A DNA stretch of 64,000 bases from Diplocloster modestus (lineage in GTDB: Bacteria > Bacillota > Clostridia > Lachnospirales > Lachnospiraceae), in the NCBI RefSeq assembly GCF_019042245.1, contig NZ_JAHQCX010000021.1, positions 25,966-89,965 on the forward strand. Reading direction: 5' to 3'. The notes below the pieces were generated by a model. That model searched no databases and was not told the origin of the DNA. It was given only the letters and a program-made list of their open reading frames with translations. Of the stretch, positions 33,267 to 42,071 are shown one piece after another. The first letter of the stretch is position 1, and the number at the start of each line of letters is the position of its first letter. The position numbers and the translations under genes were made by a program.

Positions 33267-34202
33267 TTAACAGCAGGAACTGCTTTTGAGCATATCCACG
33301 AACCAGCGCCAGAATCCTTCAATATCTATGTCCACTGCCGCGTGTACATTCGGCTCCTTCTCCTCCACGCCGTGGAAATCGGCGATCGTCATTCCCCGTG
33401 TGATGGTCCCTTCGGTCTCCACAGTCATGAAGAAATCTTTGGTGGTGATCAGATCCGGCCGTACGATGCTGGCCAGCGCGATCACGTCGTGAAGATTCGG
33501 ATCATCCCCTCCGATCTCGGTTTTCCGCCGTTTCATGAAATCGAAAATGCGGGAAACCAGATCCCCATAGGGGGTCTTCACGGAAGCGGTTTCGTCCACC
33601 ACCCAGTCAGGAAGTTTGGGCTTTAAGGTAACATCCAGTCCAATCATGGTCATCTCGATTCCGGAGTCAAAGACGATTTTGGCCGCATCGGGATCGTTGT
33701 AAATATTAAACTCACTGGTCATAGTCATGTTTCCGCCCCATACTCCCCCGCCCATTATAGTTATCTTGCGGATCAGGGGAATGATGTCTGGATGCCTGGT
33801 AATCGCCAGGGCCAGATTCGTCAGCGGTCCTACCGCCAGAAGCTGCAGCTGCCCTTTTTCTTCCAAAGCATGACGGTAGATCACTTCCCAGGCAGGCTCA
33901 TCCAGAAACCCGTGGGGGGATACGGGCAGAATGACATCGCCAAGACCGGTATTGCCATGGCTTTTTGCGACGGTCAATTCATGTACGAGCGGTTTTTCGG
34001 CTCCTTTTGCCACCGGAAGGTCATAGCCCAGGTAGCTTACGACATTGCGCGTGTTCTGGCTGGTCTTGTCAAGTGTTACGTTTCCACAGACGCTGGTAAA
34101 GGCTTTAATATCGAGCTGGTCCTGGTGCAGCAGCGCCGCTGTGATGCAGATCGCATCATCCGTTCCGGTATCGACGTCAATGATGATAGGAATTCGTTGC
34201 AA
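33267..34202 (-). CDS. Inosine/uridine-preferring nucleoside hydrolase
   Basis: The 311-residue protein carries the calcium-binding N-terminal motif IIDVDTGTDDA, the middle AVGPLTNLALAI and IMGGGVWGGN, and the C-terminal NLHDVIALASIV, all diagnostic of IunH-type enzymes that split ribonucleosides to base and ribose. The start codon is TTG at 34202-34200, chosen because AAAGGAGG lies just upstream. It heads an operon with the MFS transporter, and a PurR-like operator lies 77 bases upstream. Confidence 0.9.
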   Translation of the reverse strand: MQRIPIIIDVDTGTDDAICITAALLHQDQLDIKAFTSVCGNVTLDKTSQNTRNVVSYLGYDLPVAKGAEKPLVHELTVAKSHGNTGLGDVILPVSPHGFLDEPAWEVIYRHALEEKGQLQLLAVGPLTNLALAITRHPDIIPLIRKITIMGGGVWGGNMTMTSEFNIYNDPDAAKIVFDSGIEMTMIGLDVTLKPKLPDWVVDETASVKTPYGDLVSRIFDFMKRRKTEIGGDDPNLHDVIALASIVRPDLITTKDFFMTVETEGTITRGMTIADFHGVEEKEPNVHAAVDIDIEGFWRWFVDMLKSSSCC

Positions 34203-34278
34203 TGCAGATACCTCCTTTAATAAATTGGATTTGATAAATTGTTCTTGAAAAAGTAAAACGATTGATGTAAAATGATAT

Positions 34279-34295
34279 ACGTAAAACGTTTGCGT
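34279..34295. promoter_or_regulatory. PurR/LacI-like operator upstream of the nucleoside hydrolase operon
   Basis: Read on the minus strand, ACGCAAACGTTTTACGT is close to the classic PurR/LacI-family operator ACGCAAACGTTTTCGT, with one extra base in the right half. It sits in the promoter region of the nucleoside hydrolase/MFS operon. The LacI-family gene at 37986 is the nearest intact candidate regulator. Confidence 0.6.
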
Positions 34296-34336
34296 AACTT
34301 AATATTAGACGAAGTGTTTTTATTTGTCAAGTAATT

Positions 34337-34406
34337 TATACTTTACAGCATCCCTTAATGCATGCCCTTCGGGCGGGGTCGCAGCATAGCTGCTCCATAA
34401 GGTATA
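34337..34406 (+). repeat. 70-bp dispersed element, copy A
   Basis: This segment starts TATACTTTACAG, contains ATGCATGCCCTTCGGGCGGG and ends CCATAAGGTATA. It matches the reverse complement of 43408-43478 almost throughout. Both copies have TATA(C)-type inverted ends, like a miniature non-autonomous element. Confidence 0.8.
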
Positions 34407-34417
34407 GTTAGAATTTG

Positions 34418-34446
34418 TTGATTGATTTTTCATTGCCATGTAAAAT
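34418..34446 (+). promoter_or_regulatory. Promoter of the OpuC-type operon
   Basis: TTGATT (34418-34423), a 17-base spacer and TAAAAT (34441-34446) form a good promoter. It lies inside the longest open frame (from 34415), which shows that the permease gene must start further downstream. Confidence 0.6.
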
Positions 34447-34510
34447 GAATGAGATGTATAACGTTTGTAAATTGGAAAAACATGCGGAAGGAACAGGCAG
34501 GAAAGACCGT

Positions 34511-35170
34511 ATGAAATGGAGTGATGAGATGGAAGAGATTGTTTTATATCTGGCCAGCCATAAGGGAGAGATTCTGCGGGCAGCTGTGGAGCATATCACC
34601 CTGTCCGGTCTGGCGGTGCTGATCGGATTCGGAATATCACTGGGAATCTGTATCCTGGCCGTTATGAAAGATGCCGACATGGATAAGGTGATTAACCGGA
34701 TCAGTTTTTTCAGACTGATTCCCGGCGTGGCCATTCTGGTGGTGGCGATGCCGGTTCTGGGCGTGGGCTTCCTGCCCGCCCTGTGTACGCTGACCCTGGT
34801 GACGATCCCTTCCATATTGGTGAATCTCTATGCCGGCATGAAGAATATCGCCGCAGACACGATGGAAAGCGCTGTGGGGATCGGGTTGTCCAGAAAGCAG
34901 ATTCTCTTCCAGGTACAGCTGCCCATGGCAAAACCCTTTCTGCTGTTAGGGATCCGAACTGCCATCGTGGACGCGGTGACCATCGCTGCGGTGGCCTCCT
35001 TGATGGGCGCTGGAGGGCTGGGAAGATATGTGATGACAGGGCTCGCGGTCAATGATTACCGGCTGGTGGTGATCGGCGGTGTTCTGATCACGGCTATGGC
35101 GCTGGCCGGCGAGATCCTTTTTGGATGGATGCAGCGGTCGTTGGAATACAAGTATACAGGGCGGCATTAG
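34511..35170 (+). CDS. Glycine betaine/carnitine/choline ABC permease (OpuCB type)
   Basis: The 219-residue permease has about five or six membrane helices, the RLIPGVAILVVAMPVLGVGF segment and the permease loop MESAVGIGLSRKQILFQVQL. The start at 34511 (MKWSDEMEEI) is downstream of the promoter; ATG 34529 is an alternative with GGAG at 34517. It forms one operon with the binding protein, ATPase and second permease that follow, a standard OpuC-type osmoprotectant importer. Confidence 0.85.
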   Translation: MKWSDEMEEIVLYLASHKGEILRAAVEHITLSGLAVLIGFGISLGICILAVMKDADMDKVINRISFFRLIPGVAILVVAMPVLGVGFLPALCTLTLVTIPSILVNLYAGMKNIAADTMESAVGIGLSRKQILFQVQLPMAKPFLLLGIRTAIVDAVTIAAVASLMGAGGLGRYVMTGLAVNDYRLVVIGGVLITAMALAGEILFGWMQRSLEYKYTGRH

Positions 35171-35190
35171 AGGTGCCGCAGGACTGGAGG
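35161..35190 (+). promoter_or_regulatory. Hairpin before the Shine-Dalgarno sequence, overlapping a stop codon
   Basis: GCGGCA (35161-35166) pairs with TGCCGC (35174-35179); the loop contains the upstream gene's TAG stop. GGAGG follows at 35186-35190. Ribosomes finishing the upstream gene would melt this stem, so it may couple translation of the binding protein to the permease. Confidence 0.5.
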
Positions 35191-35195
35191 TAATG

Positions 35196-36083
35196 ATGAA
35201 AAAACAGGTACTCAGCTTATTAATCATTCTGGTCATTTTAGCCGGACTTGCTGGATGTAAAGGGAAAACAGCGGAAAACACGGTAAAAATCGGGTCCAAG
35301 GATTTTACGGAATCTTTCATTGTGGCAGAGCTCTATGCGCTGGCCCTGGAACAGGAGGGCTTCGGGGTGGAGCGGAAATTCAACCTGGGAGGCACCAATG
35401 TCACGCAGGAGGCGATGGAGAAGGGAGACCTGGATCTCTACCCGGAATATACCGGAACCTGTCTGCTCAATGTCCTGAAGGAAGAGCCTATAAAAGATCC
35501 GGAAGAACTGTATGCGCATGTGAAGGCAGAATATGAGGCAAATTATGGGATGACTCTGCTGGACGCGTCCGCGGCGAATAATTCCCAGGGGCTGGTCATA
35601 ACCCGGAGTATCGCAAAACTGTATGGCATACAGACGATTTCCGATCTGCAGAAAAACGCCTCTTTGATACGGTTCGCCTCTCAGGGGGCATTCGAGGAAA
35701 ATGCGGACGGTATGCCGGCGCTGACCGGAACTTACGGAGAATTTACTTTCCGGTCGGTTAAGTTCTATGATAACGCGATCAAATACGAACTGCTGAAAAA
35801 TGATAAAGCGGATCTGGCGGTTGCATTTACCACAGACGGACAGCTTACCGATCCTGATTTTGCACTGCTTCAGGATGACAAGGCGGCCTGGCCTTCTTAC
35901 AACATCGTGCCGGTTATCCGGCAGGATTCCCTGGAGAAGCATCCACAGATAGAGGAGGCGTTGAACCGGGTCTCGGCTGCGCTGGATACGGAAACCATGC
36001 AGCAGTTGAATGCGAAAGTGGACCTGGATAAAGAAGAGCCGGAGGATGTGGCGGCCGAATTTTTTAAGGAAAATCTGAACTAG
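35196..36083 (+). CDS. Osmoprotectant-type substrate-binding lipoprotein (OpuCC type)
   Basis: The 295-residue protein has a lipoprotein signal ending LAGLAGC and the OpuAC-type domain start VKIGSKDFTESFIVAELYAL, with the family motif DLDLYPEYTGT that shapes the quaternary-amine pocket. Two ATGs (35193 and 35196) share the GGAGG site; the open frame from 35121 lies within the permease gene. It delivers betaine, choline or carnitine to the adjacent permeases. Confidence 0.9.
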   Translation: MKKQVLSLLIILVILAGLAGCKGKTAENTVKIGSKDFTESFIVAELYALALEQEGFGVERKFNLGGTNVTQEAMEKGDLDLYPEYTGTCLLNVLKEEPIKDPEELYAHVKAEYEANYGMTLLDASAANNSQGLVITRSIAKLYGIQTISDLQKNASLIRFASQGAFEENADGMPALTGTYGEFTFRSVKFYDNAIKYELLKNDKADLAVAFTTDGQLTDPDFALLQDDKAAWPSYNIVPVIRQDSLEKHPQIEEALNRVSAALDTETMQQLNAKVDLDKEEPEDVAAEFFKENLN

Positions 36084-36096
36084 CGGAGGGTTTGGG

Positions 36097-37164
36097 GTGC
36101 AGGATGTAATATTGGAATTTCAACATGTGGACGCCGGATATCCGGGTCAGAACAGGCAAATATTGAAGAATATCAGCTTCCGGATTATACAGGGGGAATT
36201 TATCACAATTCTGGGAAATTCCGGTTCCGGGAAAACAACGCTGCTGAAGCTTGTAAACCGTCTGATCAGTCCTGCCGGCGGCCGGATCTTATTTAAGGGC
36301 GGGGACATTGCACAGGGAACACCCGAACAGCTGCGCAAGAACATGGGGTATGTGATTCAGCAGGCGGGCCTGTTTCCGCATATGACGGTGGCGGAGAATA
36401 TCGCTGTGCTGCCGAAAGTATTAAAATGGAACAAAAACACCATCAACGCCCGGGTGGATGAACTGCTGTCCATGACGAAGCTGCCTTCGGACAAAGAATT
36501 TAAAAACAGGCATCCCTGGCAGCTCTCCGGCGGGCAGCAGCAGCGGGTGGGGATCGCCAGAGCCCTTTGCACGGACCCGGATATCCTGCTGATGGATGAA
36601 CCCTTCGGGGCATTGGACGCGGTGACCAGAAAGGAACTTCAGCAGGAATTAAAACAGCTCCATCATACCTTTGGTAAAACTATCTTATTCGTAACCCATG
36701 ACCGGCAGGAGGCGATCGACCTGGGTGACCGGGTGATGGTCTTAAATGACGGTGAGATCAGCCAGTTTGATACACCCCGCCGGCTGATTATGTGTCCGGC
36801 CAACGAAGCCATCCGGAATTTGTTTCATGCGGATACGGCATTGAAAAAGCTGAGTTATTTTAAGGTGAGTGATTTTGCAGATCTGCTGAAAGAAGAACAG
36901 GACGGCGGGGCCAGATCGGTAGAATGGGATATGCCGATGGAGACGGTACTGGACTGCATGCTTCAGGGGCAGGAGCGGGTTTTGGTGTACCGGGAAGGGA
37001 TCTATATGGGAAGTTTTCGGCATAGGGATCTGATTCAGGCAGATGGGTATACAGAAAATCAGGCAGATAGGTATACAGAAAATCAGGCGGATGGTTATAT
37101 AGATGATCAGTCAGATGATTATACTAATAATCAGGAACGCGGACAGACAGGTGAAATGGTATGA
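36097..37164 (+). CDS. Osmoprotectant ABC ATPase with single CBS-like tail (OpuCA type)
   Basis: The 355-residue protein starts with GTG (site GGAGGG). It has Walker A GNSGSGKTT, signature QLSGGQQQRVGIARAL, Walker B ILLMDEP and the switch FVTHDRQEA. After about residue 270 a CBS-like segment (VEWDMPMETVLDCMLQGQER) suggests ionic-strength or nucleotide sensing, as in OpuA/OpuC. The extreme C-terminus is an unusual tandem repeat of an eight-residue unit (QADGYTEN type), described separately. Confidence 0.9.
   Translation: MQDVILEFQHVDAGYPGQNRQILKNISFRIIQGEFITILGNSGSGKTTLLKLVNRLISPAGGRILFKGGDIAQGTPEQLRKNMGYVIQQAGLFPHMTVAENIAVLPKVLKWNKNTINARVDELLSMTKLPSDKEFKNRHPWQLSGGQQQRVGIARALCTDPDILLMDEPFGALDAVTRKELQQELKQLHHTFGKTILFVTHDRQEAIDLGDRVMVLNDGEISQFDTPRRLIMCPANEAIRNLFHADTALKKLSYFKVSDFADLLKEEQDGGARSVEWDMPMETVLDCMLQGQERVLVYREGIYMGSFRHRDLIQADGYTENQADRYTENQADGYIDDQSDDYTNNQERGQTGEMV
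37036..37131 (+). repeat. 24-bp tandem repeat coding for the ATPase C-terminus
   Basis: Four 24-bp units (starting CAGGCAGATGGGTATACAG) encode QADGYTEN, QADRYTEN, QADGYIDD and QSDDYTNN. The first two differ by one base, the later ones progressively more, suggesting recent slippage. The tail is hydrophilic and Tyr/Asp/Asn-rich. Confidence 0.85.
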
Positions 37165-37841
37165 TCAGCTATACATTAAAAAATTATGATAAATTGTTTG
37201 GTGCGCTGGCGGAACATCTGGAACTGGTGGGAATTACGCTGCTGATTTCTGTCCTGCTGGCCTGCGCGGTTTATCTGGTTCTCAGCCGGTTCCCGCTCCT
37301 GCAGAAGGTTATGCTGCTGCTCTTGCTGGTGGCATACTGTATTCCCAGTATAGCTTTGTTTGCATTTCTGGTACCGGTCTTAGGGCTTGGGAAGGGAACT
37401 GCGGTGGTGGGAATGACCATCTATAATCTGTTTCTGCTGCTGCGCAGTATTCAGACAGCGGAACACGCGGTGCCGGCGGATATCTATGAAGCAGCCAGGG
37501 GAATCGGCCTTAGCGGGATGCAGAGCATGCGTCTGGTCTATCTGCCGGTGATGCTGCCTTATCTGATTACCGGTATCCGGATTGTTACCGTGAGTACTAC
37601 GGGGATCGCCACCATGGCCGGACTGATCAATGCGGGCGGGCTGGGGAATATACTGTTCGAAGGGATGCGGACCTATCATATGCCCAAACTGATTTGGGGA
37701 ATCCTGATGGTTTCCGGGCTTGCTATGCTTTTGAACTTTCTTTTTATCAAGTTGGAAAATCGTGCGGTCCGGTACGCGCAGGGGAAATCCGGCGTATGGA
37801 CTAAAAAACCAAAAAGAGATGATAAAATTCTTTCGTTGTGA
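37161..37841 (+). CDS. Glycine betaine/carnitine/choline ABC permease (OpuCD type)
   Basis: The 226-residue permease starts in an ATGA overlap with the ATPase gene. It has about six helices, AYCIPSIALFAFLVPVLGLG, and the permease loop YEAARGIGLSGMQSMRLVYL. Together with the permease at 34511 it forms the membrane channel. Confidence 0.9.
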   Translation: MISYTLKNYDKLFGALAEHLELVGITLLISVLLACAVYLVLSRFPLLQKVMLLLLLVAYCIPSIALFAFLVPVLGLGKGTAVVGMTIYNLFLLLRSIQTAEHAVPADIYEAARGIGLSGMQSMRLVYLPVMLPYLITGIRIVTVSTTGIATMAGLINAGGLGNILFEGMRTYHMPKLIWGILMVSGLAMLLNFLFIKLENRAVRYAQGKSGVWTKKPKRDDKILSL

Positions 37842-37985
37842 TAGAATAAGTTCAGATTGTTTAATCAGTATAAAATAGGAGCAGAGCTCATGCCGGCGAT
37901 TCAAGAGCGCCGGGCAGAGGCGGTTGCGAACCGGGGATGAGCACAAGCTTGTGTGAAATAGGATATAGTCAGGAGAGGTTCCAGC

Positions 37986-38984
37986 ATGGCGGTAACAATT
38001 AAAGATATTGCAAAAATGGCCGGGGTGTCGATCACGACGGTATCCAGGATCTTGAATAATAAAGAGGGATTCATCAGTGAAGCTACCAGGGAAAAGGTAT
38101 TGAAGATTGTAAAAGAGCAGGGTTACACGCCCAATTCTTTTGCCAGATCCCTGGTAACGAATCAGTCGCGGATGCTGGGGCTGATTCTTCCGGATATCGT
38201 GAACCCGTATTTCCCGGAGCTGTATCGGGCCTGTGACGACCAGGCCCAGGAAAAGGGATATACCCTGCTGCTATGTAATTCCGATGATGAGAGTGAGAAG
38301 GTAAAAGGCTATATGGAATTCCTGGCCCGAAGGGGCGTGGACGGGATCCTGCTGGCCAGCAGCGGAGTCAGCCCAAAACTTGAGCAGATCGAGCGTCTGG
38401 GCGTTCCGATCGTGACCATAGACCAGTATCTGGAGGAATGCAGCTGGCATGTGGGAGATATTGGAAATGACAATACATACGGCGTATATCTGGCGGTCAG
38501 CCATCTGATCGGGCGTGGGCATGAGAAGATCGGCTTCCTCTGTGGTAAAGAGGGAACCTTTACCTCGAAACGCAGATACCAGGGATATCAGCAGGCGATG
38601 CAGGAGCACGGCCTGGCAGTACAACCGGAGTTGATATGCTTCGGCGAATATCAGCACCGGTTCGGCTATCAGAAGACCAGGGAACTGGTCCGTCAGGGGC
38701 AGTCCTTTACAGCACTGTGCTGCATGAGCGATACGGTGGCGCTTGGGGCTATGGCGGCGCTGAGGGAAGAGGGAATCCGGGTTCCAAAAGATTGTGCGGT
38801 CATGGGATATGACAACACCTATATCAGTGATCTGATTGAAAAACCACTCTCAACCATCAACCGGTTCACCACGGATATGGCGAAACAGGGCGTACAGGTA
38901 CTGGTGGATTATATCGAAGGGAAAAATAAAGAATACGTGGAAAAGATTTTAAAGCCGACCCTGGTGGTCCGCAAAACCACGTAA
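37986..38984 (+). CDS. LacI/GalR-family transcriptional regulator
   Basis: The 332-residue protein has the intact helix-turn-helix MAVTIKDIAKMAGVSITTVS, hinge SFARSLVTNQ and a complete effector domain (CMSDTVALGAMAALREEGIR, then DCAVMGYDNTYISDLIEKPL). The site AGGAGAG precedes the start. Its recognition helix resembles that of PurR, so it could act on the PurR-like operator at 34279; it may also be co-transcribed with the MATE gene 15 bases downstream. Its ligand is unknown. Confidence 0.9.
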   Translation: MAVTIKDIAKMAGVSITTVSRILNNKEGFISEATREKVLKIVKEQGYTPNSFARSLVTNQSRMLGLILPDIVNPYFPELYRACDDQAQEKGYTLLLCNSDDESEKVKGYMEFLARRGVDGILLASSGVSPKLEQIERLGVPIVTIDQYLEECSWHVGDIGNDNTYGVYLAVSHLIGRGHEKIGFLCGKEGTFTSKRRYQGYQQAMQEHGLAVQPELICFGEYQHRFGYQKTRELVRQGQSFTALCCMSDTVALGAMAALREEGIRVPKDCAVMGYDNTYISDLIEKPLSTINRFTTDMAKQGVQVLVDYIEGKNKEYVEKILKPTLVVRKTT

Positions 38985-38999
38985 TTTGGGGGAATAGCA

Positions 39000-40394
39000 A
39001 TGGCGAAGTCCATGACGAAAGATATGACAGTCGGTACTCCGTACCGGCTGATTTTAGGGTTCACCCTGCCAATTCTGTGCGGCAGCCTGTTCCAGCAGCT
39101 GTACAATATGGCGGACGCTGTGATCGTGGGACGTTATCTGGGTATCCGTGCCCTGTCTTCGGTGGGAGCCAGCTCTTCGCTTATCTTTCTGATCATCGGT
39201 TTCTGCACCGGCATGTGTACGGGATTTGCGATTCCGGTGGCACAGAGCATGGGAGCAGGAAAGTTATCCCGGATGCGGAAGTTTGCATTTAACAGCTTTT
39301 ATCTGTCTGGTATTTTTGCTGTGGTGATCACAGCGGTGACCGCTGTATTCTGCAAGAATATTCTGATTCTGATCCGTACCCCGGAATCGATCCTACAGGG
39401 AGCCTGGGAGTATCTATTTGTTATTTTTCTTGGAATTCCATTTACGATTCTCTACAATCTTCTGGCCAGTATTTTAAGGGCGCTGGGGGATTCGAAAAGC
39501 CCGTTCCTCTTTCTGACAGCGGCGGCGGTGATTAATATAATTCTGGATCTGCTGTTTATCACTGTATTTGACTGGGGCGTGATGGGGGCGGCAATCGCCA
39601 CGATTACATCCCAGGCAGTGTCCGGGGTGCTGTGTATACAGTGTATCATCCGGAAATTTCCGGAACTGAAAGCGGACAGTGAGGAACGTAAACCGACGAA
39701 ACGGCATATGCTCAAGCTTTTGAATCTGGGATTGCCTATGGGGCTGCAGACTTCCATAACCGCCATCGGCAGCATTATGCTGCAAAGTGCTGTGAATCAT
39801 TTAGGAGAGGTCAGTGTGGCGTCATATACGGCGGCGCTGAAAATAAAATATCTGTTCTTGTCGGTCTTTGAGGCTGTGGGAACGGCCATGGCCACTTATG
39901 TGGGTCAGAACCTGGGAGCCGGGAGGCTGGACCGGATCCGGGAGGGAGTCCGGTCTGCGATTCTGATCCAGTGTATCTATGCGTTGGCGGCCGCCGTCGT
40001 CCTGCATCTGGGTGGACGGTATATCGCGATGCTGTTTGTGGATGGGGCTGAAACGGAAGTGCTGGATAATGTGCAGATGTTCCTGAATATCAGCAGCATG
40101 TTCTATATAACGCTGGGGGTGTTGTGGGTATTACGTTCTGCTATACAGGGGATGGGATATGGGAAATCTGCCATTTTTTCCGGTGTATCCGAGATGGTCG
40201 CCCGAACCGCTATGAGTCTGTTTTTCATTCCCCAGATGATGTTCCTGGGGGTGTGCTGGACGGATCAGATCGCCTGGATGGCGGCGGATCTGTTTCTGAT
40301 ACCCGCGTATCTGTTCATTATGTATAAGAGGGGCGGTTTCCGTAAAAAGATTCCGGCTGCACAGAATGGGAAAGTCCCATTGGATGGAAAATAA
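39000..40394 (+). CDS. MATE-family efflux pump
   Basis: The 464-residue protein has 12 predicted membrane helices and the MATE features QLYNMADAVIVGRYLG in the first half and a repeated architecture in the second (TSITAIGSIMLQSAVNHLGE, AVGTAMATYVGQNLGAGRLD). It exports drugs or metabolites in exchange for Na+ or H+. It begins 15 bases after the LacI-type gene, suggesting a regulator/efflux pair. Confidence 0.92.
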   Translation: MAKSMTKDMTVGTPYRLILGFTLPILCGSLFQQLYNMADAVIVGRYLGIRALSSVGASSSLIFLIIGFCTGMCTGFAIPVAQSMGAGKLSRMRKFAFNSFYLSGIFAVVITAVTAVFCKNILILIRTPESILQGAWEYLFVIFLGIPFTILYNLLASILRALGDSKSPFLFLTAAAVINIILDLLFITVFDWGVMGAAIATITSQAVSGVLCIQCIIRKFPELKADSEERKPTKRHMLKLLNLGLPMGLQTSITAIGSIMLQSAVNHLGEVSVASYTAALKIKYLFLSVFEAVGTAMATYVGQNLGAGRLDRIREGVRSAILIQCIYALAAAVVLHLGGRYIAMLFVDGAETEVLDNVQMFLNISSMFYITLGVLWVLRSAIQGMGYGKSAIFSGVSEMVARTAMSLFFIPQMMFLGVCWTDQIAWMAADLFLIPAYLFIMYKRGGFRKKIPAAQNGKVPLDGK

Positions 40395-40469
40395 ATGAGT
40401 CTTATACAATGAAAGTTGAAGATTCCTAAAAATTTTGGGAGAACAGAAATTATCCAGGGGTGGAATGGG

Positions 40470-40494
40470 CTGCTATGCGAGGCATAGCGGCCTA
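40470..40494 (+). terminator. Strong hairpin after the MATE gene
   Basis: GGCTGCTATGC (40470-40480) and GCATAGCGGCC (40484-40494) form an 11-bp stem with a 3-base loop and one G-U pair. Only TATTATTG follows rather than a T-run, so it is a probable but atypical terminator. Confidence 0.5.
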
Positions 40495-40633
40495 TTATTG
40501 AGTTCCTGGATATAGATTGCAGGTGAAAATATGGAATACCTATCTGTAAAAAGTGCCATTTCACCGTAGAAAAATGGAACTCATGCGCAGTTTAACAAAA
40601 GAGATGCTATATTGAATGCATCAATCAATAGGG

Positions 40634-40872
40634 GAGACTGTCCGAAAACCAGGGCGCAGCCCGCCAGGTGTCCGCTCTGTACGGTCGTATCCTATGGGGC
40701 GCTGTTACCCGGTTAAATCTAAATGAAATCGGGCCGTCCGGTTGCGGGTACGTGGCTGATTCACCCCGAATGCCGGATGCATTCGCGGCTCAACAGCCAC
40801 CGAAAGACTGCACGGAACGCAGTCTTTCGCCCACAACCGGACGGCCCGCGCCCTGGTTTTCGGACAGTCTCA
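40634..40872. mobile_element. MITE-like palindromic element
   Basis: Perfect 24-bp inverted termini at 40634-40657 and 40848-40871 (outer part GAGACTGTCCGAAAAC) enclose a second inverted pair, GGGCCGTCCGGTTG (40731-40744) with its complement at 40834-40847, and a third hairpin, CGAAAGACTGC (40801-40811) with 40819-40829. No coding frame is credible inside. A partial end of the same sequence is at 61855-61870. It could also be a structured RNA leader for the gene at 40887. Confidence 0.65.
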
Positions 40873-40886
40873 GGGGAGGACAGAAT

Positions 40887-41969
40887 ATGAATACAGAAAA
40901 TGATGTAATGCGGGTTGTCGTGCTGGGCGGCTCCTTTTCACCGCCCACTATCGCGCATAGGAAGCTTTTGCAGGCAGCTATGGATGCGGTACAGGCAGAC
41001 AGAGGAATCTTTGTTCCGGCTCCCCGCTGGTATGTGAAGCGCAAATTAAAGAAAAACGGCTGCGCACAGGAGGCCCTGCCGGATGAGCTGCGGCTTGAGA
41101 TGCTAGAGACCATGTGTAAAGAGGATGGCAGGTTAAGCGTTGACGACTGTGAGATGTGCCGGACCGAGCGGGGGTTTACCTACGAGACCCTGGTCAGGAT
41201 TCAGGAAAACCATCCTGGAAGCTGGATATACTTCGTGGCGGGCAGCGACAAATTGCATATCATTCCCAGATGGCATCGGATCAGGGAGTTAATGGAACAT
41301 TTTACGATTCTGGTGACAAAGCGCAGCGGGGAGACACCGGAACAGCTCTTGGAAGAACATCCGTTTCTGGCAAAAAACCGGGATGCCTTTCTTATTTTTA
41401 CAGCGCCGGAGGGACTGGAGAGTATCAGTTCCTCGGCTGTCCGGGAGGATCTGCGCTGCGGCGGTAAGCTGGCGAAGGACATGGTGACGAAGGAGGTTTG
41501 GGAGCTTATGAAGAAAAATGGAATGGTCAGGGAGGCCTGTATCGAGAGATTCCGGGAGGAATATGATTTCCTGAGTAACTTTTATCCGGCACAGGTCGAA
41601 TACCAGGGATTGCTTTATGAAAATACAGAGGCCGCTTTTCAGGCACAGAAATGCCGGACAGACGAGGAAAAAACATGCTTTTGCGGACTCCCTCCTAATA
41701 TGGCAAAGAAGCTGGGGCGCCAGGTGGAGCTTCGGGATAACTGGGAAGAAGTGAAAGTGGGTTTGATGGAAGAAATCGTCCGGGCCAAGTTTTTCCAAAA
41801 CCCGGACTTAGGAAAAAGGCTGTTGGCGACCGGTGAGATTCCGCTGGTGGAAGGAAATACCTGGGGAGATACCTGCTGGGGAGTGGATACCCGGACAGGG
41901 AGGGGAGAGAACCACTTGGGCCGGATCCTGATGAAAATAAGGGCAGAGCTGGCGATTGAACAGGGATAG
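40887..41969 (+). CDS. NMNAT-like nucleotidyltransferase fused to a NADAR (YbiA-like) domain
   Basis: The 360-residue protein joins two NAD-related domains. Residues 1 to about 210 are a NadD-type adenylyltransferase (VVVLGGSFSPPTIAHRKLL with the [HT]xGH-like TIAH, and ISSSAVREDL near the end). Residues about 219-355 are a NADAR/DUF1768 domain (EEYDFLSNFYPAQVEYQGLL, YENTEAAFQAQK, NTWGDTCWGV). NADAR proteins cleave N-glycosidic bonds of ribosylated intermediates, including ADP-ribosylated guanine. The start follows GGGGAGGACAG; the open frame from 40668 runs through the palindromic element and is not used. Confidence 0.85.
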   Translation: MNTENDVMRVVVLGGSFSPPTIAHRKLLQAAMDAVQADRGIFVPAPRWYVKRKLKKNGCAQEALPDELRLEMLETMCKEDGRLSVDDCEMCRTERGFTYETLVRIQENHPGSWIYFVAGSDKLHIIPRWHRIRELMEHFTILVTKRSGETPEQLLEEHPFLAKNRDAFLIFTAPEGLESISSSAVREDLRCGGKLAKDMVTKEVWELMKKNGMVREACIERFREEYDFLSNFYPAQVEYQGLLYENTEAAFQAQKCRTDEEKTCFCGLPPNMAKKLGRQVELRDNWEEVKVGLMEEIVRAKFFQNPDLGKRLLATGEIPLVEGNTWGDTCWGVDTRTGRGENHLGRILMKIRAELAIEQG

Positions 41970-42071
41970 AAATCGGAGCGGGCAGATGTGACAGGGATAT
42001 GATTCGACATGGGTTGCATCTGCCGGAGAGGCCTTTAACCAACCTTACTCATATAATAGTGATATATCTTC

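Noticed and set aside
40668..40886. N-terminal extension of the NMNAT-NADAR gene
   Set aside because: It would be encoded by the palindromic element; the start at 40887 has a good ribosome binding site and matches the family start.
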